Notes under the pieces: generated by a model | Databases searched by the model: none | What the model was told of the DNA's origin: nothing | The model's input: only the letters and a program-made list of their open reading frames with translations | Made by a program: the position numbers and the translations under genes | Part shown: one piece after another, positions 24,869-32,897 of the stretch | Position numbering within the stretch: the stretch's first letter is position 1 | Layout of the letters: every line of letters begins with the position of its first letter | DNA from: Opitutia bacterium | GTDB taxonomy: Bacteria > Verrucomicrobiota > Verrucomicrobiia > Opitutales > Opitutaceae | Length of the DNA stretch: 64,000 nt | Direction of reading: 5' to 3' | Assembly: GCA_016217595.1 (NCBI GenBank) | Contig: JACRHS010000005.1 | Coordinates: 62,001 to 126,000, forward strand

Positions 24869-25912
24869 ATGCCCAGACCTGTCACACTCTTCACCGGCCA
24901 GTGGGCCGATCTTCCGCTCGAACAGCTCGCGCCGCTCGTCAAACGCATGGGTTACGATGGCGTCGAACTCGCCTGCTGGGGCGACCACTTCGACATCGAC
25001 GCCGCGGCCTCCAGCAAGAAATACGTCCACGATAAGTGGGCGCAGCTGAAGGACCACGGCCTCACCTGCTACGCGATTTCGAACCACCTGATCGGCCAGG
25101 CGATTTGCGACAACATCGACGCGCGCCACCAGAGCATCCTCCCTCCCGACGTCTGGGGCGATGGCGATCCCGAGGGCGTGCGCAAACGCGCCGCCCGCAA
25201 GATGGCGCTCGCCGCCAAGGCCGCCCGCGCATTCTTCGACGCCAAGCCCGGCCGCAAGGGCGGCGACGACTTCCCGGCAGTGGTCAACGGTTTCACCGGT
25301 TCGTCGATCTGGCACTCGCTCTACGCCTTCCCGCCGACCGCGCAGGAGTATTGGGAAAAAGGATTCCAGGATTTCGCCAAACGCTTCGGCCCGATCCTCG
25401 AAGCGTTCGAGAAGGCCAACGTCAATTTCGCCCTCGAAGTGCATCCGACGGAGATCGCCTTCGACATCGCCTCGGCGCAACGCGCCATCGACGCGGTCAA
25501 GGGCCACCGCCGCTTCGGCTTCAACTACGACCCGTCGCACCTCGGCTATCAGGGCGTCGATTACGTGAAGTTCATCCGCGCGTTCGGCAGCCGCATCTAC
25601 CACGCGCACATGAAGGACGCGTGGTGGGGCCACGGCGACGGCTCGGTCGGCGTCTTCGGCGGACACACGAATTTCGGCGACGCCCGCCGCTTCTGGGATT
25701 TCCGCTCGCTCGGCCACGGCGACATCAAGTTCGAGGACATCATCGTTGCTCTGAACGACGTCGGCTACCGCGGCCCGCTCTCCGTCGAGTGGGAGGACAT
25801 CCGCATGGACCGTGTGCACGGCGCCACCGAGGCCGCCGCGTTCGTGCGCAAGATCGACTTCCCGTCGAGCCAGCTGGCGTTCGACGCCGCGTTCGACAAA
25901 AAGAACCAGTAA
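24869..25912 (+). CDS. sugar phosphate isomerase/epimerase-like TIM-barrel protein
   Basis: 347 residues of the xylose-isomerase-like TIM-barrel family. Features are [36 protein letters not shown] at the start (positions 7 onward), metal-ligand candidates in [40 protein letters not shown] and [11 protein letters not shown], and a cytoplasmic N-terminus without signal peptide. It lies 28 bases before a Gfo/Idh/MocA oxidoreductase gene. This pairing is typical of inositol, keto-sugar or 3-keto-glycoside catabolism. The exact substrate cannot be read from sequence. Confidence 0.85.
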   Translation: MPRPVTLFTGQWADLPLEQLAPLVKRMGYDGVELACWGDHFDIDAAASSKKYVHDKWAQLKDHGLTCYAISNHLIGQAICDNIDARHQSILPPDVWGDGDPEGVRKRAARKMALAAKAARAFFDAKPGRKGGDDFPAVVNGFTGSSIWHSLYAFPPTAQEYWEKGFQDFAKRFGPILEAFEKANVNFALEVHPTEIAFDIASAQRAIDAVKGHRRFGFNYDPSHLGYQGVDYVKFIRAFGSRIYHAHMKDAWWGHGDGSVGVFGGHTNFGDARRFWDFRSLGHGDIKFEDIIVALNDVGYRGPLSVEWEDIRMDRVHGATEAAAFVRKIDFPSSQLAFDAAFDKKNQ

Positions 25913-25940
25913 CGTTCTCCGCTCAAAAACTCCCTCTCCC

Positions 25941-27134
25941 ATGCCCTCCCCTCGTCCCCTCAACGTCGGCCTCATCGGCGGCGGCAAAGGCGCCTTCATC
26001 GTGCATCCGCACCAGAAGGCCATTCACTTCGACGGCACCCGGCGCGTCACCGCCGGCGCGTTGTTCCCCGATCCCAAGATCGCGTTGGAAGAAGCGGCCA
26101 ACTGGCCGTACCCGATCAAAGGTTACGCGTCCTACGCTGAGATGATCGCGGCCAACGCGACGCTCCCGCCGGACCAGAAGCTCGACTACGTGCTCATCGT
26201 CACGCCGAACTTCGTGCACTTCGACCCTGCGATGAAGGCCCTCGACGCCGGCATCCCGGTGTTCTGCGAGAAGCCGCTCACCGTCACGCTCGACGAAGCC
26301 GCGCAGATCGTCGCCAAGGTGCGCGAGAAGAAAATCCCGTTCGGCGTCGCGCACACCTACCTCGGCCACTGGACCTCGCGGTTCAGCCGCTACCTCGTGC
26401 GCAGCGGCCTGCTCGGCGACGTGCGCTGGGTGGACGCCTACTACATCCAGGGCTGGCTCGCCACCAAGGTCGAGGCCACCGGCAACCAGCAGGCCTCGTG
26501 GCGCGTCGACCCGAAGAAGGCCGGCGGCTCCGGCTGTGGCGGCGACATCGGCACGCATGCGTTGATGCAGTTGCGCTTCGTCACCGGGCTCGAAATCGAG
26601 GAGCTCTCCGCCAACCTCGAAATCTTCGTCAAGGGCCGCCCCATCGACGATCATTTCACGGCTTACTGCCGCCTGAGCAACGGCGCCCGCGGCATGGTCC
26701 GCGCCTCGCAGATCGCGATCGGCCACAAGAACGACCTCGGCATCGAGGTCAACGGCACCAAGGGCACACTGCGCTGGAGCCAGGAAGATCCGGAGAAAGT
26801 CGTAGTGAACATCATGGGCCAGCCCGACCGCGTTTACTGGCGCGGCGCGATCTCGCCCAACGACGGTTTCCTGCCCGCCGAGCTGCCGGCCGACCTCATG
26901 GCCGAGCCCACGATTCCGGCCGGACACCCCGAGGCGTTCCACGATGCGTTTGCCCGCCTCCACCGCTGCTTCGAAGCCGACGTCCGGAAATACCACGCCG
27001 GGCAACCCTTCGCCTGCGACGGCTCGAAGTACGCCAACGTCGAAGACGGTTGGATGGGAATGGCCTTCCTGGAGACCGCGCTGAAGTCCTCCGCCGCCAA
27101 CGCCGCGTGGATGAAGCTTCCCGCCAAGGTCTAG
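25941..27134 (+). CDS. Gfo/Idh/MocA family oxidoreductase (cytoplasmic)
   Basis: 397 residues, an NAD(P)-dependent sugar or polyol dehydrogenase. The N-terminal Rossmann motif is GLIGGGKGA, the conserved EKP motif is in FCEKPLTVTLDEA, and the C-terminal catalytic domain contains GGSGCGGDIGTHALMQLRF with the His of the D-x-x-x-H pair. There is no signal peptide, unlike the two Tat-type relatives at 40-45 kb. It is co-directional with the upstream TIM-barrel gene and followed by a strong intrinsic terminator, so these two genes form a short operon. Confidence 0.88.
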   Translation: MPSPRPLNVGLIGGGKGAFIVHPHQKAIHFDGTRRVTAGALFPDPKIALEEAANWPYPIKGYASYAEMIAANATLPPDQKLDYVLIVTPNFVHFDPAMKALDAGIPVFCEKPLTVTLDEAAQIVAKVREKKIPFGVAHTYLGHWTSRFSRYLVRSGLLGDVRWVDAYYIQGWLATKVEATGNQQASWRVDPKKAGGSGCGGDIGTHALMQLRFVTGLEIEELSANLEIFVKGRPIDDHFTAYCRLSNGARGMVRASQIAIGHKNDLGIEVNGTKGTLRWSQEDPEKVVVNIMGQPDRVYWRGAISPNDGFLPAELPADLMAEPTIPAGHPEAFHDAFARLHRCFEADVRKYHAGQPFACDGSKYANVEDGWMGMAFLETALKSSAANAAWMKLPAKV

Positions 27135-27183
27135 CCCCGGAGCGCCGCCGCCCCTCGCGGCCCGCGCCCCCGACATAGCAAAC

Positions 27184-27217
27184 AGCCGCGCTCCCGAAAT
27201 GGAGCGCGGCTTTTGTT
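27184..27217 (+). terminator. rho-independent terminator
   Basis: An 11-bp perfect stem, agccgcgctcc (27184-27194) with ggagcgcggct (27201-27211), a six-base loop and a T-rich tail ttttgttt. It closes the isomerase/oxidoreductase operon. A near-identical stem occurs at 35653-35680. Confidence 0.9.
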
Positions 27218-27474
27218 TGCGCGCCTGCCGGGCGCTACGCAACAGAGCCCCGCCAGCCTCCGGTTCGTCGGGGCTGCGACCCGCAATTTGGCGCGCGCAC
27301 GCCAAATTCAAACACCCCCAGGAATCGCCCACGAAACACGCGAAAAGACACGGAAGCGAACTGAGCTCCGCCCCCCGGTCCTCAAGACGCTCGGAGCGCG
27401 TTGGGGACAACGCGCGCCACCTCCGTCAGCCTATTCGGCGACGCTCAATCCTCCTTCGGACGGCCGCAGATTCG

Positions 27475-27960
27475 TCATCCCCGACGCGCAGCTTCGATTT
27501 TGGCGATGTCGATTTTCTGCATTTCCATCATGGCCGCAAAGGCGCGCTTGGCCTCCGCACCCCCTGCAGCCATGGCGTTGGTGAGGGCGCGGGGCGTGAT
27601 CTGCCACGACAGCCCCCAGCGATCCTTGCACCAGCCGCAGGCGCTTTCCTGGCCGCCATGACCGACGATCGCGTTCCAGTAACGGTCGGTTTCTTCCTGA
27701 GTGTCGGTCGCGACTTGAAAGGAAAAAGCCTCGCTCTGCGAAAATTCCGGCCCGCCATTGAGTCCGAGACAGGGAATGCCGAGGACGGTAAACTCTACCA
27801 CGAGCACATCGCCCTCTTTGCCCGACGGGTAGTCGCCCGGCGCGTGGTGCACCGCGGTCACTTTGCTATCGGGAAACGTCGCCGCGTAAAACCGCGCCGC
27901 ATCGAGAGCGTCCTTGTTGTACCAAAGGCAGATTCTGTTTTTGGGGATCGATTTGTTCAT
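27475..27960 (-). CDS. PhnB-like VOC-family protein
   Basis: 161 residues of the vicinal-oxygen-chelate superfamily, PhnB / '3-demethylubiquinone methyltransferase-like' group. Features: ICLWYNKDALDAARFYAATF, VVEFTVLGIPCLGLNGGP, FSFQVATDTQEETDRYWNAI, ACGWCKDRWGLSWQITPRAL. Length is typical. The biochemical role of this group is generally not known, and the common annotation as a methyltransferase is not supported by any SAM-binding motif. The ATG at 27960 was chosen over a longer frame because the homology begins at NKSIPKNRICLWY. It stands alone at the border of the atypical region. Confidence 0.8.
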   Translation of the reverse strand: MNKSIPKNRICLWYNKDALDAARFYAATFPDSKVTAVHHAPGDYPSGKEGDVLVVEFTVLGIPCLGLNGGPEFSQSEAFSFQVATDTQEETDRYWNAIVGHGGQESACGWCKDRWGLSWQITPRALTNAMAAGGAEAKRAFAAMMEMQKIDIAKIEAARRG

Positions 27961-28557
27961 AAATGGATTTCGCCACGACCTCGGGCGTGAATGAAGCAAT
28001 CCACGCGATTCGCGCAAATCGACCGGCCAAAAGAAACTGACGCAGACTGCGGTCCGAAGCCACCTCCGCAAAGTGAGCCGAGCCGAGAGAGCCGGGCCCA
28101 CGGTCAGTTTTTAATACCAACAAAGCCCAAGCATTCTGATTTTGAACAAAAGCAATCGAAGATAAAGAAGTCCGATGCAGTCTGCGCTTTGTGCGCTTCG
28201 TTTCCTTCGTTAGCTTTTGTTCAATGGTCTAAATTCAGGAGGAGTTTGGTATAACCACCTCTTTCTGACGCCAAGCCGGCGGGGATAAACCCCGCCCCAC
28301 CGCCGGCACACTTCGGCCAGCCGAACCCACCGTATTCGGCGGCTGACTCTCTCTGCCGCTTCCCCGTAGCGGCTGAGGTGACCCGGTTACTGGCGCGATC
28401 GTTTTGACCGAAATGGGTCATTCCTCCTGCTACCGTTGTTTACGAGTTCCGACCCAACTTCCTTCGCCACCTCGCAAAGAATTGACTACAAAACATAAAG
28501 TCCGACCCTGCACTTAGATTACCCTGCGCTCAGATTAAAACCTCGCTGAGACAACAC
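27961..28557. other. long intergenic region at left border of atypical island
   Basis: No convincing gene. Contains the nested inverted repeat at 28114-28252, a GC-rich block at 28255-28330, and small hairpins such as ccgcttccccgtagcgg at about 28360. A minus-strand frame (28421 to 28221, 66 residues, MTHFGQNDRASNRV...) starts one base after an AGGAGGA, which is too close for a normal ribosome-binding site, and I do not recognise it. The promoter of the following hydrolase gene should lie in the last 100 bases; TTGACT at 28482 is a -35 candidate, without a good -10. Confidence 0.4.
28114..28252. repeat. nested inverted repeat, MITE-like
   Basis: The outer short arms ataccaa (28114-28120) and ttggtat (28246-28252) enclose perfect inner 10-base arms gaacaaaagc (28144-28153) and gcttttgttc (28213-28222). 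The roughly 140-base unit is AT-richer than its surroundings and has no coding capacity. It could be a small non-autonomous element or a large stem-loop. Confidence 0.45.
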
Positions 28558-29841
28558 ATGAAACAACGCATCGCCTCTTGGCTCACCCCTGTCCTCGTCA
28601 TCGCCCTCGCCCTGCCCTCCCTCGTGGCGGAAAAGGTCAAAGAAGAAGCCGCAGACTTCGATATGCACGCCGCCCACGTGCGCTATCATTTTCAGGATAA
28701 TGATATGGATTTCACCTTCGGCTCTGTGGTGCTGGGCAGCGCCACCAACGGCGGGGTGGAGATCGGCGAGGCCTTTGCCACCGCCGCCAAGATCAAGGAC
28801 GGCGACGCGGCCTCCTGGCAGGCCGAGTGGCTAAACATGGCCAAGATGGCCGAGGCGCGTGGCGAGAAGTCGCTGGCGGGCGGCCACAAGGTCAGCGCGC
28901 GGCAGCAGCTCATGCGCGCCTCAAACTATTACCGCATCGGCCTGCTTGCCATGCTGCCCGACGACCCGCGCCTGCCTGAGGCCGGCAAGAAGAGCCGCGA
29001 ACTCATGCGCAAGGCCGGCACGCTCATGAACCCGCCGCTGGAATACTTCGAGGTCCCCTTTGAGGGCACGGTGCTGCCGGGCTACTTCCGCGCGGCCAAG
29101 TCCGACGGCAAGCCCTGCAAAACCCTGCTCATGCTGGGCGGCGGCGAAACCTTCGCCGAGGATTTGATCTTCTACATCATGCCCCAGGCAACGGAGCGCG
29201 GCTACAATTTCATCACGGTCGACCTCCCCGGCCAGGGGCTCATGCCGCTTCAGGGCAAATTTTTCCGCGCAGATATGTGGAAGGCCGTCATGGCCGTGGT
29301 GGACCAGAACATCAACCGCCCGCAGATCGACAAGACGCGCCTGGCCGTCTACGGCATCAGCGGCGGCGGCGGCTTTGCCCCGCAGACCGCCCAGCACGAC
29401 AATCGCCTCAAGGCCGTCGTGGTAAACAGCTGCGTGGTGGACGCCCACCCGCTCTTTGCCTCCATGACCCCAGTGACCACGGCCACGGCGGCCACGGTGG
29501 CCACCTGGAACAGCTTCCACGCCAACACGGTGAAGGGCGTGGCCTGGCGCTGGAACGTGCCCATGAACAACATCCCCGGCCTGGTGGAAGCCAACAAGGG
29601 TTTCTCCTTCAGCCCGGAGAAGATCAACGTTCCCCTACTGTCCATCGTGGGTTACGGCGAGTACCATGGCGGAGCCGAAGTGCGACGCCAGCAGAAGGTC
29701 TGCCTCGACGGCGTGGCCAACGTGAACAAGAAGCTCATCGTGACCCCTCGGGGAGAGGGTGCCGCCAACCACTGCATCATGGAGAACCGCAGCCTCATGG
29801 CCCAGGAAGTGTTCGATTGGCTCGATGTAGCATTAAAGTAA
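28558..29841 (+). CDS. secreted alpha/beta-hydrolase (FrsA/dienelactone-hydrolase-like)
   Basis: 427 residues. The signal peptide is WLTPVLVIALALPSLVAE. A helical N-terminal part of about 150 residues precedes an alpha/beta-hydrolase core: TLLMLGGGETFAED (oxyanion region), nucleophile elbow GISGGGG with Ser268, and late His in GAANHCIMEN. The arrangement resembles DUF1100/FrsA and pseudooxynicotine-hydrolase-type C-C or ester hydrolases with a helical cap preceding the core. Codon choice (ttt-gcc, aag, gag) differs from the Opitutaceae-like neighbours and recalls deltaproteobacterial genes. With the repeats and AT-rich genes around it, this suggests horizontal acquisition (inference). Confidence 0.75.
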   Translation: MKQRIASWLTPVLVIALALPSLVAEKVKEEAADFDMHAAHVRYHFQDNDMDFTFGSVVLGSATNGGVEIGEAFATAAKIKDGDAASWQAEWLNMAKMAEARGEKSLAGGHKVSARQQLMRASNYYRIGLLAMLPDDPRLPEAGKKSRELMRKAGTLMNPPLEYFEVPFEGTVLPGYFRAAKSDGKPCKTLLMLGGGETFAEDLIFYIMPQATERGYNFITVDLPGQGLMPLQGKFFRADMWKAVMAVVDQNINRPQIDKTRLAVYGISGGGGFAPQTAQHDNRLKAVVVNSCVVDAHPLFASMTPVTTATAATVATWNSFHANTVKGVAWRWNVPMNNIPGLVEANKGFSFSPEKINVPLLSIVGYGEYHGGAEVRRQQKVCLDGVANVNKKLIVTPRGEGAANHCIMENRSLMAQEVFDWLDVALK

Positions 29842-30313
29842 CACACCGCCAGCGAGGCCGCCGCCTGACGCGGGCTGAATCCAGTTGGCCAACATGTAAT
29901 GCAACAATACTCGGACCGACTCTCAATGCCCCCTCCTCGCGAAGCCTAAAAAGCAGTGCTTAACTTAGCGCCATTCATCCATGTCAACTTCGGGCTCGTC
30001 CTTCTTGGACACTGGCACCAAAAATGTTTTTTTCGCGCCGCTTATTAACGCAAGCCGTCTTGCGTAACAAATCCATCCACATATGGCGCAGCCGCCCGCC
30101 AACGACAGTGCAACTAGTCTTCGAGAAGATCGAAAAGAAAAGTTGTCTGATACTGGATCGTGAAACCTTTCATTTCTAAAAAGGCTCGCGGTCTATGGCC
30201 ATTCTTCGCACCATTTACAGAAGGATGGAGCAAACTGGAAATCATCTCAGTATGTGGGTTGTGACGCCCCTCCATGGTGCCTCGCATTTTGACAAATGGA
30301 TGGAAGGTAACGG
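29842..30313. other. AT-richer intergenic region upstream of ABC operon
   Basis: About 470 bases without a supported gene. It holds one copy of the motif caacaatactcgg (29902-29914) that recurs inverted at the right end of the island and twice near 49 kb. Base composition drops from the surrounding high GC. The promoter for the ABC unit presumably lies here but no clear pair of hexamers was found. A GGAAGG-like ribosome-binding site precedes the first ABC gene. Confidence 0.5.
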
Positions 30314-31114
30314 ATGAGCACGGTTCCAACAATTGATTTGGAAGGCTATTCGCTCAGTTATTTAGCTCCTGACGGTGTGCCGCTTTTGAGGGTGTTGTCT
30401 GATATCACGTTGTCGGTGAAGGGCGGCGAATTCATCGCTATCGTTGGGCCAAGCGGTTGCGGGAAAACCACACTCCTTCGGGCAATCGCTGGACTTATTC
30501 CGAGCGAGTCAAGAGCCACGCAAACCAAAGGGATCCTCCGGGTTTTTGGTGCCCCAACCGTTGATGCAAAGCGTAGCAGGAAGTTCGCTCTTACCTTCCA
30601 AAATGCCGTTTTGCTGCCTTGGCGAACCGTTCGCGAAAACGTAAGCCTTCCGCTCGAGATCGCAGATGAGAAGAACCCTCAACTGGTCGATGAGATGCTG
30701 GCAATGGTAGGTATTTCTGAGTTCGCGGCGGCGCGGCCAAACGAGCTATCGGGAGGTATGCAGCAAAGAGTCAACCTTGCGCGGGCCCTTGTGCAAGAGC
30801 CCGCGGTCCTTCTCATGGACGAGCCTTTCGGAAGTCTAGATGAGATTGTTCGAGAACGTCTCAATTTTGAGCTACTTCGAATTCATCGCCTAAAAAAGCC
30901 CACGGTATTTTTCGTTACACACAGTTTGAATGAGGCCGTTCTTCTCGCTGATCGCGTTCTTGTATTCAGCGAACGGCCAGGCCGAATCCGCGAAATCTTC
31001 GACGTCAATTTACCCATTGAGCGAACAGACGATACCCTCGTTAGCCCTGCATACCTCGACATAGTGAGACGGGTTCGTGCTGCTTTCACGAAACAAGAAG
31101 GCCGTCATTCATGA
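30314..31114 (+). CDS. ABC transporter ATP-binding protein, SsuB/TauB/NrtD type
   Basis: 266 residues. ATPase for a nitrate/sulfonate/taurine-type importer. Walker A GPSGCGKTT at 45-53, Q-loop LTFQNAVLLPWRTVRENV, signature LSGGMQQR at 145-152, Walker B VLLMDEP at 165-171, D-loop GSLDE, and switch His in FFVTHSLNEAVLLADRV. Unlike most genes in this window it has a recognisable ribosome-binding site. GC content of this and the next three genes is near 50 percent, well below the chromosome background. It overlaps the permease gene by four bases. Confidence 0.92.
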   Translation: MSTVPTIDLEGYSLSYLAPDGVPLLRVLSDITLSVKGGEFIAIVGPSGCGKTTLLRAIAGLIPSESRATQTKGILRVFGAPTVDAKRSRKFALTFQNAVLLPWRTVRENVSLPLEIADEKNPQLVDEMLAMVGISEFAAARPNELSGGMQQRVNLARALVQEPAVLLMDEPFGSLDEIVRERLNFELLRIHRLKKPTVFFVTHSLNEAVLLADRVLVFSERPGRIREIFDVNLPIERTDDTLVSPAYLDIVRRVRAAFTKQEGRHS

Positions 31115-31869
31115 AGCGCTTCATTCCAGCAACGGGGCTGATGATTTTCCTGCTTATTCTTTGGGAGGTGGCCGTGCGGCTTCTGGCTTTGCCGGAATAC
31201 CTTCTTCCCCTTCCCTCAACCATTCTTGGTCGTGCTATCGAGATCCATGCCTCGCTGTTGGTCCATGCAGGATATACGGCTATTGAGGCAGGTCTTGGAT
31301 TCGTCTGTGGCGCTTTGTTAGGCATGGGCCTCGCTGGACTATTCGTTCGCTATCAGATGCTCGAAACAAGCGTATACCCCTACGCAATCGCTTTGAAGTC
31401 TGTGCCCATAGTAGCGATCGCTCCATTGTTGGTCGTATGGATGGGCAACGGAATGGCTCCAAAGGTTGTCGTTGCTGCGATCATTTCTTTCTTCCCGGTT
31501 GTCGTAAACAGCGTGAAGGGGTTGCGGAGCATAGATCCGGAGGCTTATGATCTCTTCGACTCTATGTCCGCTTCGCGCAGACAAATATTTTTAAAGCTAC
31601 GGGTTCCATCAGCGCTACCGTATGTGTTTGCGGCCTTAAGGATCTCTTCGACCCTGGCCGTTATTGGTGCAATTGTTGGCGAATTTTCGGGAGCGGATCG
31701 CGGGCTGGGGTTTTTCATTACCGTGTCAGCTCATCGGCTTGAGACCGTGGATATGTTCGTCGGCATCCTGATGTCTTCTCTGCTGGGCATTGGCTATTTT
31801 TACTTGGTTTCGTTTATTGAACACCGCGTTGTCTCCTGGCGGCGCGAAGCATTGACCGAAGAATTGTAA
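31111..31869 (+). CDS. ABC transporter permease, SsuC/TauC type
   Basis: 252 residues with about six membrane spans. The cytoplasmic EAA loop is recognisable (YDLFDSMSASRRQIFLKLRVPSALPYVFAAL), the coupling site for the ATPase. It begins with the membrane span GLMIFLLILWEVAVRLL and ends LGIGYFYLVSFIEHRVVSW. Start and ATPase stop overlap (ATGA), so the subunits are translationally coupled. It fits the family of permeases working with NMT1/THI5-like binding proteins, which is what the next gene encodes. Confidence 0.92.
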   Translation: MKRFIPATGLMIFLLILWEVAVRLLALPEYLLPLPSTILGRAIEIHASLLVHAGYTAIEAGLGFVCGALLGMGLAGLFVRYQMLETSVYPYAIALKSVPIVAIAPLLVVWMGNGMAPKVVVAAIISFFPVVVNSVKGLRSIDPEAYDLFDSMSASRRQIFLKLRVPSALPYVFAALRISSTLAVIGAIVGEFSGADRGLGFFITVSAHRLETVDMFVGILMSSLLGIGYFYLVSFIEHRVVSWRREALTEEL

Positions 31870-31877
31870 TCCAATTT

Positions 31878-32876
31878 ATGAAAAAACTCTTCACCGCATT
31901 AATACTAATCGGATTTGTTACCTTAGCCGCGATCTTCTACCTGCGAAAGGGCGGCTCTTCCGCCGGGGAGCATGCGAGCGCACCGACAAAAGTTGATAAG
32001 GTTTCTGTAAGAATGAAGTGGTTCTTTGCAGGGACAATGACCGGCTGGTTTTCGGGTGTAGGTGAAGGCATCTTCGGGGATAACGGCATTGCGTTGAGCA
32101 TTAGCCCAGGCGGACCTGATAACAGTTCGATCAAGCTCGTAGCTGCGGGAACTGACAGCTTTGGTGTCGCTGGTGCGGACGAGGTTCTGCTGGCGCGAGC
32201 AAAGGGCATACCAATTGTCGCGATCGGCGTTCTTTTTAAGGAATCGCCGATATGCTTCGTCTCCAAACGAGAGAAACACATTACATCGCCATCCGATTGG
32301 ACGGGCAAGACGGTCGAGGTTAGCTATGGAGACAACTCGGAGATCCAATTTCGCGCGCTGCTGGCCAAATACAACGTTAAAAACGTCAAGGAAGTGCCAT
32401 ACACGTTTAACCTGCTGCCGCTAATCGAAGACAAGGTTGATGTGTCTGTAGCATATAAGATGGACCAAGTCATCACACTTCAAAACCAAGGCATCGCACT
32501 AGATGTCATTAGCGCCAAGGATCACGGGATAAATCCATATGCCGATGTCGTCATAACGACGGAGAAAATCCTTAAGGAAAATCCGGAACTCGTCCGGCGT
32601 TTTATGCGGGCAACGGTTAGGAGTTTCCAGTGGGCGATCGATAATCAGCCAACGGCGGTGAACCATTTGATCCAAGCGGCACCAAACCTTAAGCGTGAGA
32701 ATGAAGCAAAGGTTTGGAGCGCAACAATTCCATTTCTTACAGCAGACGGTGGCACCTCGGCCTTGGGGAGTATGGAGCGTGCCCGTTGGGAAGAAACGCA
32801 GCGTATCCTTATCGAGTTCAAAGCGCTTGCTCAACCAGTTGACCTCTCAAAGGCGTTCGTCGACATATTGCACTAA
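31878..32876 (+). CDS. ABC substrate-binding protein, NMT1/THI5-like, membrane-anchored
   Basis: 332 residues. The N-terminal hydrophobic segment LFTALILIGFVTLAAIFYL has no lipobox Cys and no good cleavage site, so it probably stays as a membrane anchor. The rest is a type-II periplasmic-binding fold of the NMT1/THI5/SsuA group: GIFGDNGIALSISPGGPDNSS, FGVAGADEVLLARAKGIPIVAI, WTGKTVEVSYGDNSEIQFRALL, DVSVAYKMDQVITLQNQGIALDVI. Known relatives bind pyrimidine thiamine precursors, riboflavin, sulfonates or nitrate. The sequence alone does not decide. It is eight bases after the permease gene. Confidence 0.85.
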   Translation: MKKLFTALILIGFVTLAAIFYLRKGGSSAGEHASAPTKVDKVSVRMKWFFAGTMTGWFSGVGEGIFGDNGIALSISPGGPDNSSIKLVAAGTDSFGVAGADEVLLARAKGIPIVAIGVLFKESPICFVSKREKHITSPSDWTGKTVEVSYGDNSEIQFRALLAKYNVKNVKEVPYTFNLLPLIEDKVDVSVAYKMDQVITLQNQGIALDVISAKDHGINPYADVVITTEKILKENPELVRRFMRATVRSFQWAIDNQPTAVNHLIQAAPNLKRENEAKVWSATIPFLTADGGTSALGSMERARWEETQRILIEFKALAQPVDLSKAFVDILH

Positions 32877-32897
32877 GAGGACCATTTCTCTCCCCTT

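Noticed and set aside
28221..28421. Minus-strand 66-residue frame with an AGGAGGA just before ATG
   Set aside because: Spacing of about one base is wrong for initiation, and the residues match nothing recognisable.
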